Part shown: piece after piece, positions 10,741 through 21,342 of the stretch
Position numbering within the stretch: position 1 is the stretch's first letter
Layout of the letters: each line of letters begins with the position of its first letter
From: Undaria pinnatifida
Lineage: Eukaryota; Sar; Phaeophyceae; Laminariales; Alariaceae
DNA length: 64,000 bases
Direction: 5' to 3'
Assembly (NCBI GenBank): GCA_012845835.1
Contig: JABAKD010000026.1
Location: 13,484,379 to 13,548,378 of the forward strand
The notes under the pieces: model-generated
Database searches by the model: none
Told to the model about the DNA's origin: nothing
The model's input: the letters and a program-made list of their open reading frames with translations, nothing else
Translations under genes and position numbers: made by a program

Positions 10741-11318
10741 AAGAGACAAAGCACCGGATTTACCCCCCCGCGCCCCTTCCTCCCTTCCTAGCCGACTAAA
10801 CACAACTATGCCACAGGTTTAAACTCCTTTTCCCCGCCCCACTACATGCCACAGGTTTAAACACATGAAAGTTATCATGTAATACTGCAATATCTGTTGC
10901 GTTAATCCTGCCACTACTTCGTCCAGACCAAAGTACTCAATAAGCAGGCTAATCACAAATACAAAACCTTCTTGTTACCTTTTATTTCAAGGCTTCAACC
11001 CTAGCCTCGCGAAGTGTTTCTATTCAACCCACACAGTGTGGAAAAATAATGAATACACCTATAGTCAAACTATGAACAGCAATGGTATTATGAGTGTAAT
11101 ATGATACCGCTACAACCCATAGTTGTCAAGGTTGGTTGTTGCATGTTTATCTCCAGGGATAAATATGCTTATAACCATGCTTGACAAAAGCCGCGAGGGG
11201 AAAAATTTTCAAACGTCCCTCGCAACTCTTTTAGCCCCCCGACAAGCCCCCGAAGCAGTTTCTCGGCGTATATCAATACGTTTTGCGGGTATGCACAACA
11301 GCCCCCCCCCCAACCACT

Positions 11319-11585
11319 GCAAAATAATATGTATTTGAAAACACCACTCTGAAACAACACGATAACGAAGTCTAGAACATCACCCAAAACATATACTACG
11401 TATAGCAACAACCACGCAAACACAAAATAATACGTGTTCAAAAACACCACCCCGGAACAACACGATGACGAAGCCTAGAACATCAACTAAAACAACCGCG
11501 CGGACACAAAATAATATGTATTCGAAAAAACCACTCTGAAACAACACGGTAACGAAGTCTAGAACGTCAACCAAGAATGCCCACA
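11319..11585. repeat. Three-copy tandem repeat, 88-103 bp unit
   Basis: Units start at about 11319, 11422 and 11509, each with CAAAATAATA(T/C)GT(A/G)TTC, CCACTCTGAAACAACACG(A/G) and CGAAG(T/C)CTAGAAC. Read on the minus strand this gives a repeated hydrophobic peptide, which I regard as incidental. Confidence 0.8.
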
Positions 11586-11639
11586 CTACCATATACACGT
11601 CTACATACAAAACCCAGTCAAAAGAAGGAACCGATGTAT

Positions 11640-12160
11640 CCTGGATTCCGAATTGAGGTCCCTACGACTCAGGAACATCGCATAGTCTACATATAGTATT
11701 TGCACACACCTAAATACGTCAAAACTGTTCGTTGCCAAATAACAGGTTCGCCAAGAACGCAAGAACAAACAGAACAAGAGACAAGGTAATCGTAGCAGCG
11801 CCCATCATTATAGCATTTGCCCACCACATCACCTCCTTTGCAATTGGTTTTGAGCATCAGCGAACTGGGTCCAACGCATGCCCGTAGTGTTTTAGGTGGA
11901 GTGAGGAGCGGTAGTAAAAATGAAATGCGCTGTTCGATAACCTGTTCCTGACCGTCGGTATACTGAACAATCTTCGGGCCGCGTCTCCTCTGTATCAGGT
12001 GTGTGCGGAATTTTATTTGTCGTTTTCAAGCAAGCGGTTGCGTTGACATATACTACCTGGCTTGATGTAAAGGAAAGGAACACCACTCAGCGATCATCTA
12101 CTACACACTAGGGCATGTTTTCATGAGCACCACTAACAAGAACACCAGACATGGACGCGA
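11640..12160. other. Interior of 5.1-kb element without recognised gene
   Basis: Unique sequence downstream of the GIY-YIG gene. If that gene belonged to a retroelement, an RT should lie here; no RT motif is visible in any frame. Confidence 0.4.
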
Positions 12161-12165
12161 CATCA

Positions 12166-13679
12166 TCAGGACCACAACATCTTCGACGACAGTGGGGAGA
12201 AAACAGGGCGTGTAATCGTACAAAAGATAATAGATATGTGAAAATGAAGTACATCTTCTGCGTATTCTAAACACCTACGTATTTCTTCAAATAGCGCGTT
12301 CCTCCAGTCTAAAGTATCCACGTAGTTGATTGCTAAGTTGCTACAGATCTCGGCTACGTGTTCCTCAATGGCCGTGACCAATCGCACATAAAATGGGGCT
12401 GTATGCTTCTCCTCCGCATAATCTAATCTAAACCCGGCCTGCAAATTTAAGTATGGCCTCAGCATATTTCTGCTTAAGGCACTCTGCATCCGTTGTCAGT
12501 ACACAAAGGGAACCATCCTTAATACATACGGCATACTAAGACCATCTAGAATTCCCGCGAATACACTGAAAATCCTGGTTGATGTCGCGTGCTACGACGC
12601 TGGCATTGAGGAAGAAAGAATCCAAGGTCTGGCCATACTTGAAACATGGAATTGTTCCCGTAATACTCTCCCGAAACCCAACGCATACAGGGGGTATCCT
12701 ACTTAGTATATTTGGCCGCATCATCAGTAATCCGCGCAGGGGGACTACGTTGGCAATCTCACTAGTGAATCCCGTGACGATTAACTTAGGTACTTTCACC
12801 GGTTGGACCGAAGGCGTCGGGAACGAGCTCAAGTAGCGTTTCCTGAGTACATTGAAAGCCTTGTTGACGTTACCGGGAATGCCGTGTTGTCCTATGTACT
12901 TGATCATGCGGAGCAAGTTTCTGGGGGCCAAGTGCAAGATGTACGAATCCACCAAGTGTGGTCTATTATTAACAAGTCCGGCAAAGTAATTAATCCTACG
13001 CTGCCAGTCCCTCGACAGAAACACCCGCCCATTGTGCGTTATCTTAGTAATACGCGATTTGTGCCTAGAGCGTCTGACACGTAGCATCTGCGGGAGTTGT
13101 GGCTTGGCGATTTCTCTACGCGTATGGTATCCTTTTGCGCGTGTGTGCAATCGGTTAATCCATGAGTTTTCTCTTTCTCTCCAATGGAGTGGTGTCCTCG
13201 AGTTCTCCACACCCTCTAAACACCGGGGAACTATTTCGAGGAGAACGACTACAAATTTGTTTTGGTCTGCCTTGATTTCTCTACCTGGAGCGTCTGTTAT
13301 GGAAATATGCTAACGTACAGGCTCTTGCACGTTCGTCCCACGTATGTTTTCCCGTTTTTCAAATGGACTATGGCGTAAATAGAACATGTGTCTTTGTCAG
13401 CGACTGGGCGTCTTCCACCTGCGCCGGGAACAACGCGCCATTTTGAAATGTTTTCCCACTTTTTTGCTGGCAAAGTGCTCCTGGTGGCAAATCCCCCCCT
13501 TCCCCCTTACCATTTGTCACCCAAGCATTCCGAATCCTCCAATTCTTTTTTAGCGCAGGATGGTTAGACATCACTGTCTGTCTAGTTCGTACAAATTCAT
13601 TTCGCATTATCCCTGAGGGAGATGCATCGTCCCATTCAAATGGTCTTGGGGGTATACGTTTACCCCGTGTCCGTGGCAT
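12166..13679 (-). pseudogene. GIY-YIG nuclease-like protein, frameshifted, mobile-element encoded
   Basis: Minus-strand pieces: 13679-13368 (N-terminal, basic), a short frame near 13390-13315 reading CSIYAIVHLKNGKTYVGRT, then 13320-12536 and 12489-12166. The IYAIV ... YVGRT pair separated by 10 residues is the GIY-YIG core with Gly replaced by Ser. Downstream, HISITDA and later RERENSWINRLHT match the usual GIY-YIG continuation (Arg/His helix, then Glu). C-terminal parts contain SRDWQRRINYF and CFKYGQTLDSFFLNASVV, which I recall only loosely from GIY-YIG proteins of mobile elements. One-base frame changes near 13385 and 13312 and a stop at 12536 break it, unless introns are present. Enclosed by long inverted repeats, so probably an element endonuclease. 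Confidence 0.6.
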
Positions 13680-13829
13680 GATTGATCGGGGGTCTAAATG
13701 CGTGGCTGTTTTTGTTTACACGTATTGTTCTTGATGGTGTGTGATCAGGTCTTCAGTTTTTTAAAGACCAGGTCGTCCAAGTGTAGTCTGCTGTGTCGTA
13801 AAGTTCATGGTGTGGTAGATGAAAGCGGT

Positions 13830-14640
13830 TGGAGAGGGGGGGGGGGGGAAGGGGTTGGGGGGGGGAAAGAGGGGCTTATATTATGATTTGATTTTCTATG
13901 TAATCGAGTTGATGGGGGTTGGGGGGGGGGGGGGGATTTAATTGTCGTGGGGTTACTCAATGTCACAGCAGTGTAATAATATGCTTTTCTGTTTCATCGC
14001 TTATGTTTCATCGTTGGAAGGAGGGGGGGGGGGGGCGGGGCGGGTTACAACAGCTTATCGCGAGGGGATTTTTCATGTGTGTAAACCTGTGGCAAATTAG
14101 GTTCAATGGGTCAGGCAGCGGGGTGGGTAAGCGTGTACCTTGAGGAGGGGGGGGGAGGGCATAATTTTCTTGAGTGTATTTCTATTTAATTGTAAGTTGA
14201 TGAGGGTTAGCGAGGGGGGGGGGGGAGTAATTAAATTAGCGTAGGGATAAAACAAGGTCGCAGTGTAATGGCATACTTTTCTGTTTCATCGTTTCTGTTT
14301 CATCGTCAGGGGGGTTGGGGTGGGGGGGGGGGCTGGGGGGGCGGGGGCGGGTTGCGGGTTCCAACAGTTTATCGCGAGGGTATACAAGGTCGCAGTGTTA
14401 TAACATACTTTTCATATGTGTAAACCTGTGGCAAATCATGTTAATTATGTTTAATCGGCTAGGCATGGAGGGAAGAAGGAGCGCGAGGGGGGGGGGGGGG
14501 GGGGGGGGGAATCCGGTGCGTTGTCTCTTGTATATCTACCGGGGGGGGGGGGGGGGGGGGGGGTGAGTTTGTGGCGGGGGTATACACGGCCGCAGTATTA
14601 TACTATACTTCTTATGTGTGTGGAGGCATGTGGTATATTT
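13830..14640. repeat. Poly-G tract tandem array inside element
   Basis: Several degenerate units combine GTGTAAACCTGTGGCAAAT, a CAGTGT(A/T)ATAACATACTTTTC block and TTTCATCGTT, each separated by G runs of 10-22 bases. One related unit is visible in the left arm near 10800-10870 on the opposite strand. Confidence 0.75.
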
Positions 14641-15230
14641 CTATTTAATAGGTGAGAGGGGAAGAGCAGGAAGGAAACGAGGGGTAAATATGAAGAAAAA
14701 TAAAGGGGGGCGGGGGGCGGGGGGGGCGGGGGGGGGGGGGGGGGGGCGTCCCACAATTTAATGACTTTGTCAGCCTTTGTAGAATTTCAATTTGTATCAT
14801 ATATAACCAATCTTCATACGTCACGATAGTATCCGTAAGGGACTCGAACATATAGCAAGGGGGAGGGGGGGAACAAAGGGGGTCAAGAGGGCAGGGGGTG
14901 GACTGGGGGGAGGGGGGGGGGGGGGGGGGGATGGAAAGGAGGGGGGTTGAAAGCGGGTTTTCCCTCGCCCCCCTTTTCGGGTTTCTTGCCTTCATCGTTT
15001 TTATCTACTAGTTTCGAAACATCTCACAATTTATTGACCTTTTCAGCCTTTGAAGCATTTCAATTTGTATAATGTATAAAACCACTCTTCGAACGTCACG
15101 ATAGTATCCGTAAGAGACTCGAACAAATTTCAAGGGGGGCACAATAAAGCATACCCGGGTGGGTCGAAATCTCCTGAGAGCCGACGTGTTCAGACAAGCC
15201 TACTCGCGTAAGTTGCCGTCAACCACCCAA
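14560..15230. repeat. Right terminal inverted repeat of 5.1-kb element
   Basis: Inverted partner of 10126-10740; ends exactly at ...AACCACCCAA. Contains G tracts up to about 20 bases. Confidence 0.9.
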
Positions 15231-15870
15231 TATATGTGGCCATACCTTACCTACCAGCTCAGTCACGGGGGGGTTATTTCGTATCCCCAACCTCCAATTT
15301 TGATGCGTGCTCGTATTCCGAAAGGACGGAAACAATTGAAATATTTCGTCGGATTGCATACCCGTACCAATATCTATCTGCTGAACGATACGTCGTCAGC
15401 AGCATACCATTTCAAGAAGCACACAAAAAAACAAAACGCAGAAAACAATACAAAATGCAACCACCGTTTAAAAGTCATTCACATTTCATCTCGTACTACA
15501 TCCATCCTCCTCTAGTACTACTGACCCCGGCCGTCAGGCCGACCTTCCCTCCGCCTCATTGGTCTCCTGGCCGAGGCTGGGTCCTCTTTTCCACCTTATC
15601 CACCTGAGCGATTGCACCTTATCGCCCTAAGTGGCTTGACGGAAGCCAGCATTCATCACACCTACGAGTACCAACTCTACCTGTTCAAAGAAATCGAGCA
15701 TTCTGCCAGCTCAATCTCCAATTCGTATCACCAGGAGTTCATCGCACGACTACGGCGGTGGTAATGTCCTGCATAAGATCCGCGAGCTAAAAAAAATATG
15801 TCACGTAGACGATCGATATATTTTTCTTGCCCTTTCCTTCCTTCTTTCCTTTCATATATAGCCCCCCCTC
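15231..15870. other. Unrecognised ORF and a dispersed repeat segment
   Basis: 15236-15607 is a 123-codon ORF with no recognised motif. 15630-15835 matches 23590-23800 in inverted orientation (shared: GTGATGAATGCTGGCTTCC, TTGAACAGGTAG, GATACGAATTGGAG). Nothing else seen. Confidence 0.5.
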
Positions 15871-15879
15871 CGATCCCTC

Positions 15880-17390
15880 TTGTTCAAACGCCCCACCAAA
15901 AATGAAAATCTACCAGAGTAGTAAACACTACCAGCCGGCTGGTATCATCTCATTATCCTTCTAGACATCCATGCCATAGCTCCAACTCATCTCTCCGCCA
16001 TTACCCCCCCCCCTCCCCCCGCGCTTTTGTTCCCGTCCAGTTCTTTCAAACGCCTCACTTACAATCGAAATCGGCCAGAGCAATAAACACATCTAAGCGA
16101 TTGATATCACGTCATTATCTTTCTAGCCATCCATGACGTAGCTTTCATTCATCCCGCCTCTCCCCTTACAACGCCCCCTCCTTCTCCACATCCCGCACGA
16201 TCACATAGACCCAGCATCGCCCGTATAGCAAGTCCCTACACATATGATTAATCCTTGATCTCATAGCTGACTGATTCTACGATAGCCCCCCCCCAAAACC
16301 AGCGGTTTTCTTTAACGAACGTTTCATGGCTGCTCGACACGAGGAAGGATGCTATGAAAAGAGTATCTGCATATATTATCTTGTTTGCGGAGGACTATCG
16401 AACGATGACGTCCGGGTGGTAAGGGGGACCGTATTTCAGGAGATACGGCCGGGAGTTGGTTTCAAAACCGGCGATTTCGTTAAAGAAAAGTTGGGGGGGC
16501 TACCGTAGAACCACACAGCTGGAGTGTATTACAACAATGTTTGTGACCTAAACCTCTTCAAAACCCTTTCCGACCCCCCCCCCCCCCCCCCTCGCCCCCC
16601 CCCCCCCCTCGCCTCCCCCCCCTCCCCCCCCCCCCCCTCCCCCCCCCCCCACCCCCCCCCCCCTCCCCCCCCCCATTTTTTTTCCTCGCTTTTTCTTGCT
16701 CAAACTCCCCACCTAATATTTGATATCAAAATCCGCCAGAGTAATAAACACTTCCATGCCCTAGACATCGCCTCATGATCTTTGTAGAGCCGTCCATGCC
16801 GCTCCGGCAATTCCCACCCCCCCCCGCCCCCAACGCCCTTCCTTCCCCACCACCCGCACCATCGCCCAGACCTAGCACCACGCGTATAGCAACCCCTACA
16901 TCTATCTATGCTACCTAAGGCCTCTCCCTCCCCCCCACCCCCTTTCCACCACATTCCCCCCCCCCCTTCCCCCACAAGGAGGATATATGGTTCCCACGCA
17001 CAAATTTTCCTGCCGCACCTGTCCTTCCCCCCCTCCCCCCCTCCCGCCCCCTCTTTGATTAAAATCAGCGCCCCACGTCCTTAAAAACTCCGCCCTCCCC
17101 TAGCCGGTTATTCGACTTACAGGATTCACTTGATAAACGGATGCATTTCCTTCCACGGCTGTCCAATTTTGTCCCCCTCAGAAACGGGTTTTATGGTTTC
17201 CGCGCACAGACTGCCTAACATCACCCTGTTGACCCTGATAGCCACACTGTAGTTGCGAGGGGTGTCGCCGACCTATATCCTTAATGAGGACACGCAACCC
17301 GTAATACGCGCGATCAGAGTATCGCACAGCTTGCAAAGATGAGTTTCGACAAAATATTCGATCTCACAGCTGGAGTGTATTTTAATTATT
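15880..17390 (+). repeat. C/G-rich dispersed repeat, long copy (copy 3, left arm of palindrome)
   Basis: Has three internal subunits, each beginning with a (C/G)CCAGAGTAATAAACA block (15910, 16072, 16734), followed by a TATCRYNTCATTATC block, C runs, and a block reading CGTATAGCAA(C/G)(C/T)CCTACA. A GGAGTGTATT end motif also appears internally at about 16519. It finishes with the 200-bp terminal segment. C runs near 16575-16675 exceed 80 percent C. ORFs rich in Pro or Gly here are composition artefacts. Confidence 0.85.
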
Positions 17391-17625
17391 ATTTAGTAAT
17401 AATTAAAATACAATCTTCGATCTCACAGCCGGAGTGTATTTTAGTTATTATTTATAAATAATTAAAATGGAGTGTATTTTAATTATTATTTATAAATAAT
17501 TAAAATACACTGTATAAATAATTATTACTAAATAATAATTAAAATACACTCCAGCTGTGAGATCGAAGATTTTGTCGAAACTCATCAGTGTATTTTAATT
17601 ATTACTAATTAAATGATAATAATTA
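17385..17625. repeat. AT-rich palindromic centre
   Basis: Alternating TTTTAATTATTATTTA and TAAATAATAATTAAAA blocks, interspersed with copies of the GGAGTGTATTTT end motif in both directions. It joins two inverted copies of the dispersed repeat and can itself fold into several hairpins. Confidence 0.85.
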
Positions 17626-18860
17626 AAATACACTCCAGCTGTGAGATCGAGAATTTTGTCGAAACTCATTTTTGCAAGCTGTGTGTGATACTCCGATCGC
17701 GCGTGTTACGGGTTGTGTGTCCTCATTAAGGATATAGGTCGGCGACTCCCCTTGCAACTACAGTGTAGCTATAAGGGTCAACAGGGTGATGTTTGGCAGT
17801 CTGTGCGCGGAAATTTTTTAAATCCCGTTTCTGAGGGGGACAAAATCTGACAGCTGTGGAAGGAAATGCATCAGTTTATCAAATGAATATTGTAAGTCGA
17901 ATATCCGGTGAGGGGAGGGCGGAGTTTTGAAGGACGTGGGGGCCTGATTTTGATCAAAAGGTGGGCGGGAGGGGGGGAGGCGTGGGAGGGGACGGGTGGG
18001 GCAGGTCAATTTGTGCGTGGAAACTATAAACATATCTTGTGGGGGAGAGGGGGGAATGTGGCGGGGGGGGCCGGATGCGGGGGGGGAGGGCTTTAGGTCG
18101 CATAGATGTAGGGGTTAGCTATACGCGTGGTGCTAGGTCTAGGCGATGGTGCGGGTAGTGGGGAAGGAGGGGGCGTTGGGGGCGGGGGTGGGTGGGAAAT
18201 GCAGCAGCAGCATGGACGGCTCTCAAACTTTAACGAGGCGATATCCAGGGCGCGGAAGTGTTTATTTCCCTGGCGGATTTCGATAGTAGGTGGGGCGTTT
18301 AAGCAGGAGGAAGCGAGGGAAGGCGGGGGAGGGGGGCGTTCAAGAGGTTTAGGTCACATATAATATTAAAATCAAGGATAAGGTCGACACTGATGCTCGC
18401 AACATTGTGTGATCCTCCGATCGCGCGTATTAATCATATATATGTAGGAGCCTGCTGTACGCGCGGTGCTGGGTCTAGGCGATCGTGCGGGGTGTGGGAA
18501 AGGAGGGGGCGTTGGAGGGGGACAGGGGGCATGAATGAAAGCTACGTCATGGATGGCTAGAAAGGTAATGACGTGATATCAATGGCTTATTAGTGTTTAT
18601 TACTCTGGCCGATTTCGATTGTAAGTGGGGCGTTTGAACGAACTGGGCGGGGAACACCAGGGGGGGGGGGGGGAGTTGGAGCTACGGCATGGATGGCTAG
18701 ATGGATGATGAGATGATATCAGCTGGCTGGTAGTGTTCACTACTCTGGCAGATTTTGATTTCAGGTGGTGCGTTTGAACAAGAGGGATCGGGGGGGGGGG
18801 GAGGGCGGGGAGCGAGCATTTCAATGTGCGCGCGGAAACTATAAACCCTTAAAGGGGAAG
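17625..18860 (-). repeat. C/G-rich dispersed repeat, long copy (copy 4, right arm of palindrome)
   Basis: Reverse complement of the left arm: terminal segment at 17625-17830, then ATCCGGTGAGGGGAGGGCGG, G-rich tracts and three subunits ending with (C/G)GATTT(C/T)GAT at about 18276, 18609 and 18749. With 15880-17390 it makes an inverted repeat of about 3 kb overall. Confidence 0.85.
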
Positions 18861-19130
18861 AATCTGACGGTTGCAGCAAGAAGACACCCCTTTTTATCAC
18901 CCGCCTGGTAATGTTTATTTCTCTAGTGTGTTTGATGTTACATGTAGTATGCAACCCAGTTCTTAGGTGTAGTAAACAACGTGTTAAAGCTTCATAATTT
19001 GTTATGTGCGTTGATCGAAAGATAGAGTATTTTAATCGATAGGTACAATCATGCAGATACCATTATTTTTTTGCATCGCTAATTCTATACTTCGAAGTAT
19101 ATTATTTTATGAAAGAGATGCATATTGACA
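18861..19130. other. No recognisable feature
   Basis: Unique AT-rich sequence; nothing supported. Confidence 0.4.
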
Positions 19131-19134
19131 AATG

Positions 19135-19690
19135 CAACAGGCGAGGTGATGTGGTCATGCAGTGTCACCGCCATTGAGAACGACAGGGAGATATGCGAAT
19201 CGTCATTAGTTTGAAAGGAACGCTTAGCGTACACGCACTCAATTACGTTACTTCGTTAGCCATACTTCGCTTGGCATAGGTTAGGAGGCGATCATGCAGA
19301 CGGTATGTACAGAATATCTTACGTAATAAGTTGGTAGTGCGGTTTACCGCAATTTTAGGATACCTCTCTGTATCTCCTTTTCACATCATTATTGTCTCAC
19401 ATATACGATTTTACGTTCATGATTTTTGCCGTGCCGATCTGGGGCTCTGAGGTCGCCAAATCCAAGACAGAGATACATCTTATAAATACACGAAGCGAGG
19501 TGACGTGGGCATGCGATGTCACCACTATTGATCGCGAGGGTGACTTTACTTTGTTAGGCATGTGCAACTTCGTGTGGTAGAAGTTGTCAGGCGATCATGC
19601 AAACGGCCGGAGGCACGAAGTACCCTGCGTAATAGGTTGGTAGTGTGGTCTACCGCAGTGTTAACATAACTGTCCATACTTATTACAAAA
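19135..19690. repeat. Diverged tandem duplication, about 353-bp spacing
   Basis: 19140-19375 and 19493-19685 share GCGAGGTGA(T/C)GTGG, GTCACC(G/A)C(C/T)ATTGA, AGGCGATCATGCA(G/A)ACGG and ATA(A/G)GTTGGTAGTG(C/T)GGT(T/C)TACCGCA. No coding signal. Confidence 0.75.
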
Positions 19691-19733
19691 TATTCTGCTT
19701 CTCTCTTCCCATTTCGATGGCTCTCCGGATTTC

Positions 19734-20267
19734 GTGACTTCTGTCTCCGTGGATGAGCCAGCCATGCGTCTACCACCCGTGTTGGTTGATGGTGAAGCAT
19801 ATCAGTATGAGGATCGATCCAGATATCTCGTGCACACGGGGAGCGCAGGGATGGAGACGTCATTCGCCGGCCTCACGCTGGAGCAGAATATGGGCTACAT
19901 CAGGAAAGCTACCGTGGATGCTCCCACAGAAATCGAGATGTGCAACGTCCGCGCCCGCGCAATAGCAGCAAGAACCTTGAGGGCTTGGAAAGCCCACAGG
20001 GACGCAAACCACAACAAGGCAACCTGCCATGATGTTCAAGGATCAGCGCCGGGCCAGGAAAGACCTAGGACCCGCACGTTCCAGACACAGGGGCGCCGTC
20101 AGATCATGGAGGCACTCTGGGGTCTTGCTGCATGGTGGCACAAGCAGCAGCTCACAAAACAGTCGTTTTGGACTGCCGGGATAATTGATGAAGTGAATAG
20201 GGGACGTTCTGGAAGCGAGAGAAGGTATTGCTTTACTTATGGGCTAAATAATTGGATGATGACGTGA
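19734..20267 (+). CDS. Unrecognised ORF in repeat R2
   Basis: 177 codons, with no motif that I recognise. The first 90 residues (VDEPAMRLPP, GMETSFAGLTLEQNMGYIR, ARAIAARTLRAWKAH) are echoed at the protein level by the inverted copy at 43640-43331, where they read VSEPAMRLPP and RMETSFVGLTLEEHMGYIR. The similarity in peptide despite DNA mismatches hints that this was once coding, perhaps part of an element protein. The copy at 43 kb has a frameshift after a poly-T run. The second half of the ORF lies in the extra 935-bp segment. The start is not well supported; an upstream in-frame reading (TSVSVDEPAM) is shared by both copies. Confidence 0.35.
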   Translation: MTSVSVDEPAMRLPPVLVDGEAYQYEDRSRYLVHTGSAGMETSFAGLTLEQNMGYIRKATVDAPTEIEMCNVRARAIAARTLRAWKAHRDANHNKATCHDVQGSAPGQERPRTRTFQTQGRRQIMEALWGLAAWWHKQQLTKQSFWTAGIIDEVNRGRSGSERRYCFTYGLNNWMMT

Positions 20268-20990
20268 AGAAGGGCGATGAAGAAAAGGCGGGGGCGGTAG
20301 AACAGGAGTGTCTGCCGCTGGGACCACCGCCGCCACCGCCACAATCGCCACCGCCGCCGCAGCTTCTCCCGTCCGCGAAGGAAGCGACACAGCTCCCGCT
20401 TGAACAAATCGAGCTGCGAGGAAGCCAGCAAAAGGCAAAAATAGGAGGGAATGTTTGGTTTTTTCATTGGATAGATAAGGTGTCAGATTGCGGAGACGGA
20501 GCAAAAGAAGATCGAATTGCTATTTGGGACAAAAAGAACGGGGTCGAACATCAATTGTCGAACAGCTGGTCTTGGCGCAGCCATGAGTTGAAGGGCTGCA
20601 GCAGCAGCCACAGCTACCTGGTGCTGCCGCCCCAAACCCATAGCCACCCCCACAGGCGTCGCTACCGCCGCAGCCGTCGGTCAAAGCACAGCGGCTGCCG
20701 CACCAGCAGCACCCTGAGCTATCTGGTGCTGCCGCCCCGGACCCGTGGCCACCCCCAATGTCAGCAGATCTTGATGAGAGCAACGGCGAGCGGGAGATTG
20801 GTAGGCCTTTTTTTTCTGTTTTTTGTTTTGGGAGGTCAGAGCAATCGCGGGCAAGATGGAAGCGATTGGAAGCGAGAAGGCATTGGCACTGGTTGGTCCT
20901 TCAGCATCTTTTGGGGTTGGGGGCATGAGACGCCTGGTCGGCGCCTAACCCGTCTGCGGCGAACACGTGTACGCAAAAAGGAGTGACCTG
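20056..20990 (+). other. Extra 935-bp segment in R2 with Pro/His-rich ORF
   Basis: Absent from the related locus at 43.3 kb. It contains a 244-codon ORF (20252-20986) with a proline run of the PPPPPPQSPPPP type and His/Arg-rich repeats (SYLVLPPQTHSHPH, SYLVLPPRTRGHPQ, about 117 bp apart). No known domain. Whether it is an insertion here or a deletion there cannot be told; no TIR or target duplication is obvious. Confidence 0.45.
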
Positions 20991-21104
20991 CTACGAGCTG
21001 CGAGATCGAAGAGGCACGTATTATTTTCAAGTACTACCGAAGTAGTACCCAAACAGGCTTGTTGTTAGTCGAATGATGACACCTGGTATAAAATAACTGG
21101 TATA

Positions 21105-21300
21105 CAGTAGTGGGCCCCCTGTAGTGCACTTTGAATAGTGCAACCCCGCCCGATATAGTGCAGGTAAAATCTCTGCGCACAGACGGCGCCCTCAATAGTG
21201 CAGGATCTGCACTATTGAGGCAGATACCCGATATAGTGCGGGTTGGGCACCGCGGTGCCCCGCAATAGTGCAGGTGGAGAAACATTCACACACGCACGCG
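21105..21300. repeat. Left TIR and subterminal ATAGTGCAG array (copy 1)
   Basis: Seven ATAGTGCAG-like motifs in about 170 bp. One pair forms a near-perfect 14-bp-stem hairpin (21190-21220), and GGGCACCGCGGTGCCC (21245-21260) is a 16-bp perfect palindrome also kept in copy 2 as GGCACCGCGGTGCC. Likely transposase-binding sites; that role is inference. Confidence 0.8.
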
Positions 21301-21342
21301 ATCTAAAGAAAAACAAGACACACACTCACGAACAGCGGATAG

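Larger units (their letters stand above)
10126..15230 (-). mobile_element. 5.1-kb element with long terminal inverted repeats and GIY-YIG gene
   Basis: The outer ends are inverted copies of each other, beginning TTGGGTGGTTGACGGCAACT on each strand and continuing about 600 bp at high identity (10126-10740 against 15230-14560), interrupted by differing C/G homopolymer lengths. The interior holds a minus-strand gene (12166-13679) with a GIY-YIG-like motif, a three-copy tandem repeat (11319-11585) and a poly-G repeat array (13830-14640). No obvious target-site duplication: flanks read CAAGAAA on the left and TATATGTGG on the right. A permuted Penelope-like retroelement (Naiad/Chlamys type, with N-terminal GIY-YIG) is one candidate, but no RT was found downstream; a DNA transposon of unknown class is another. 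Confidence 0.7.
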
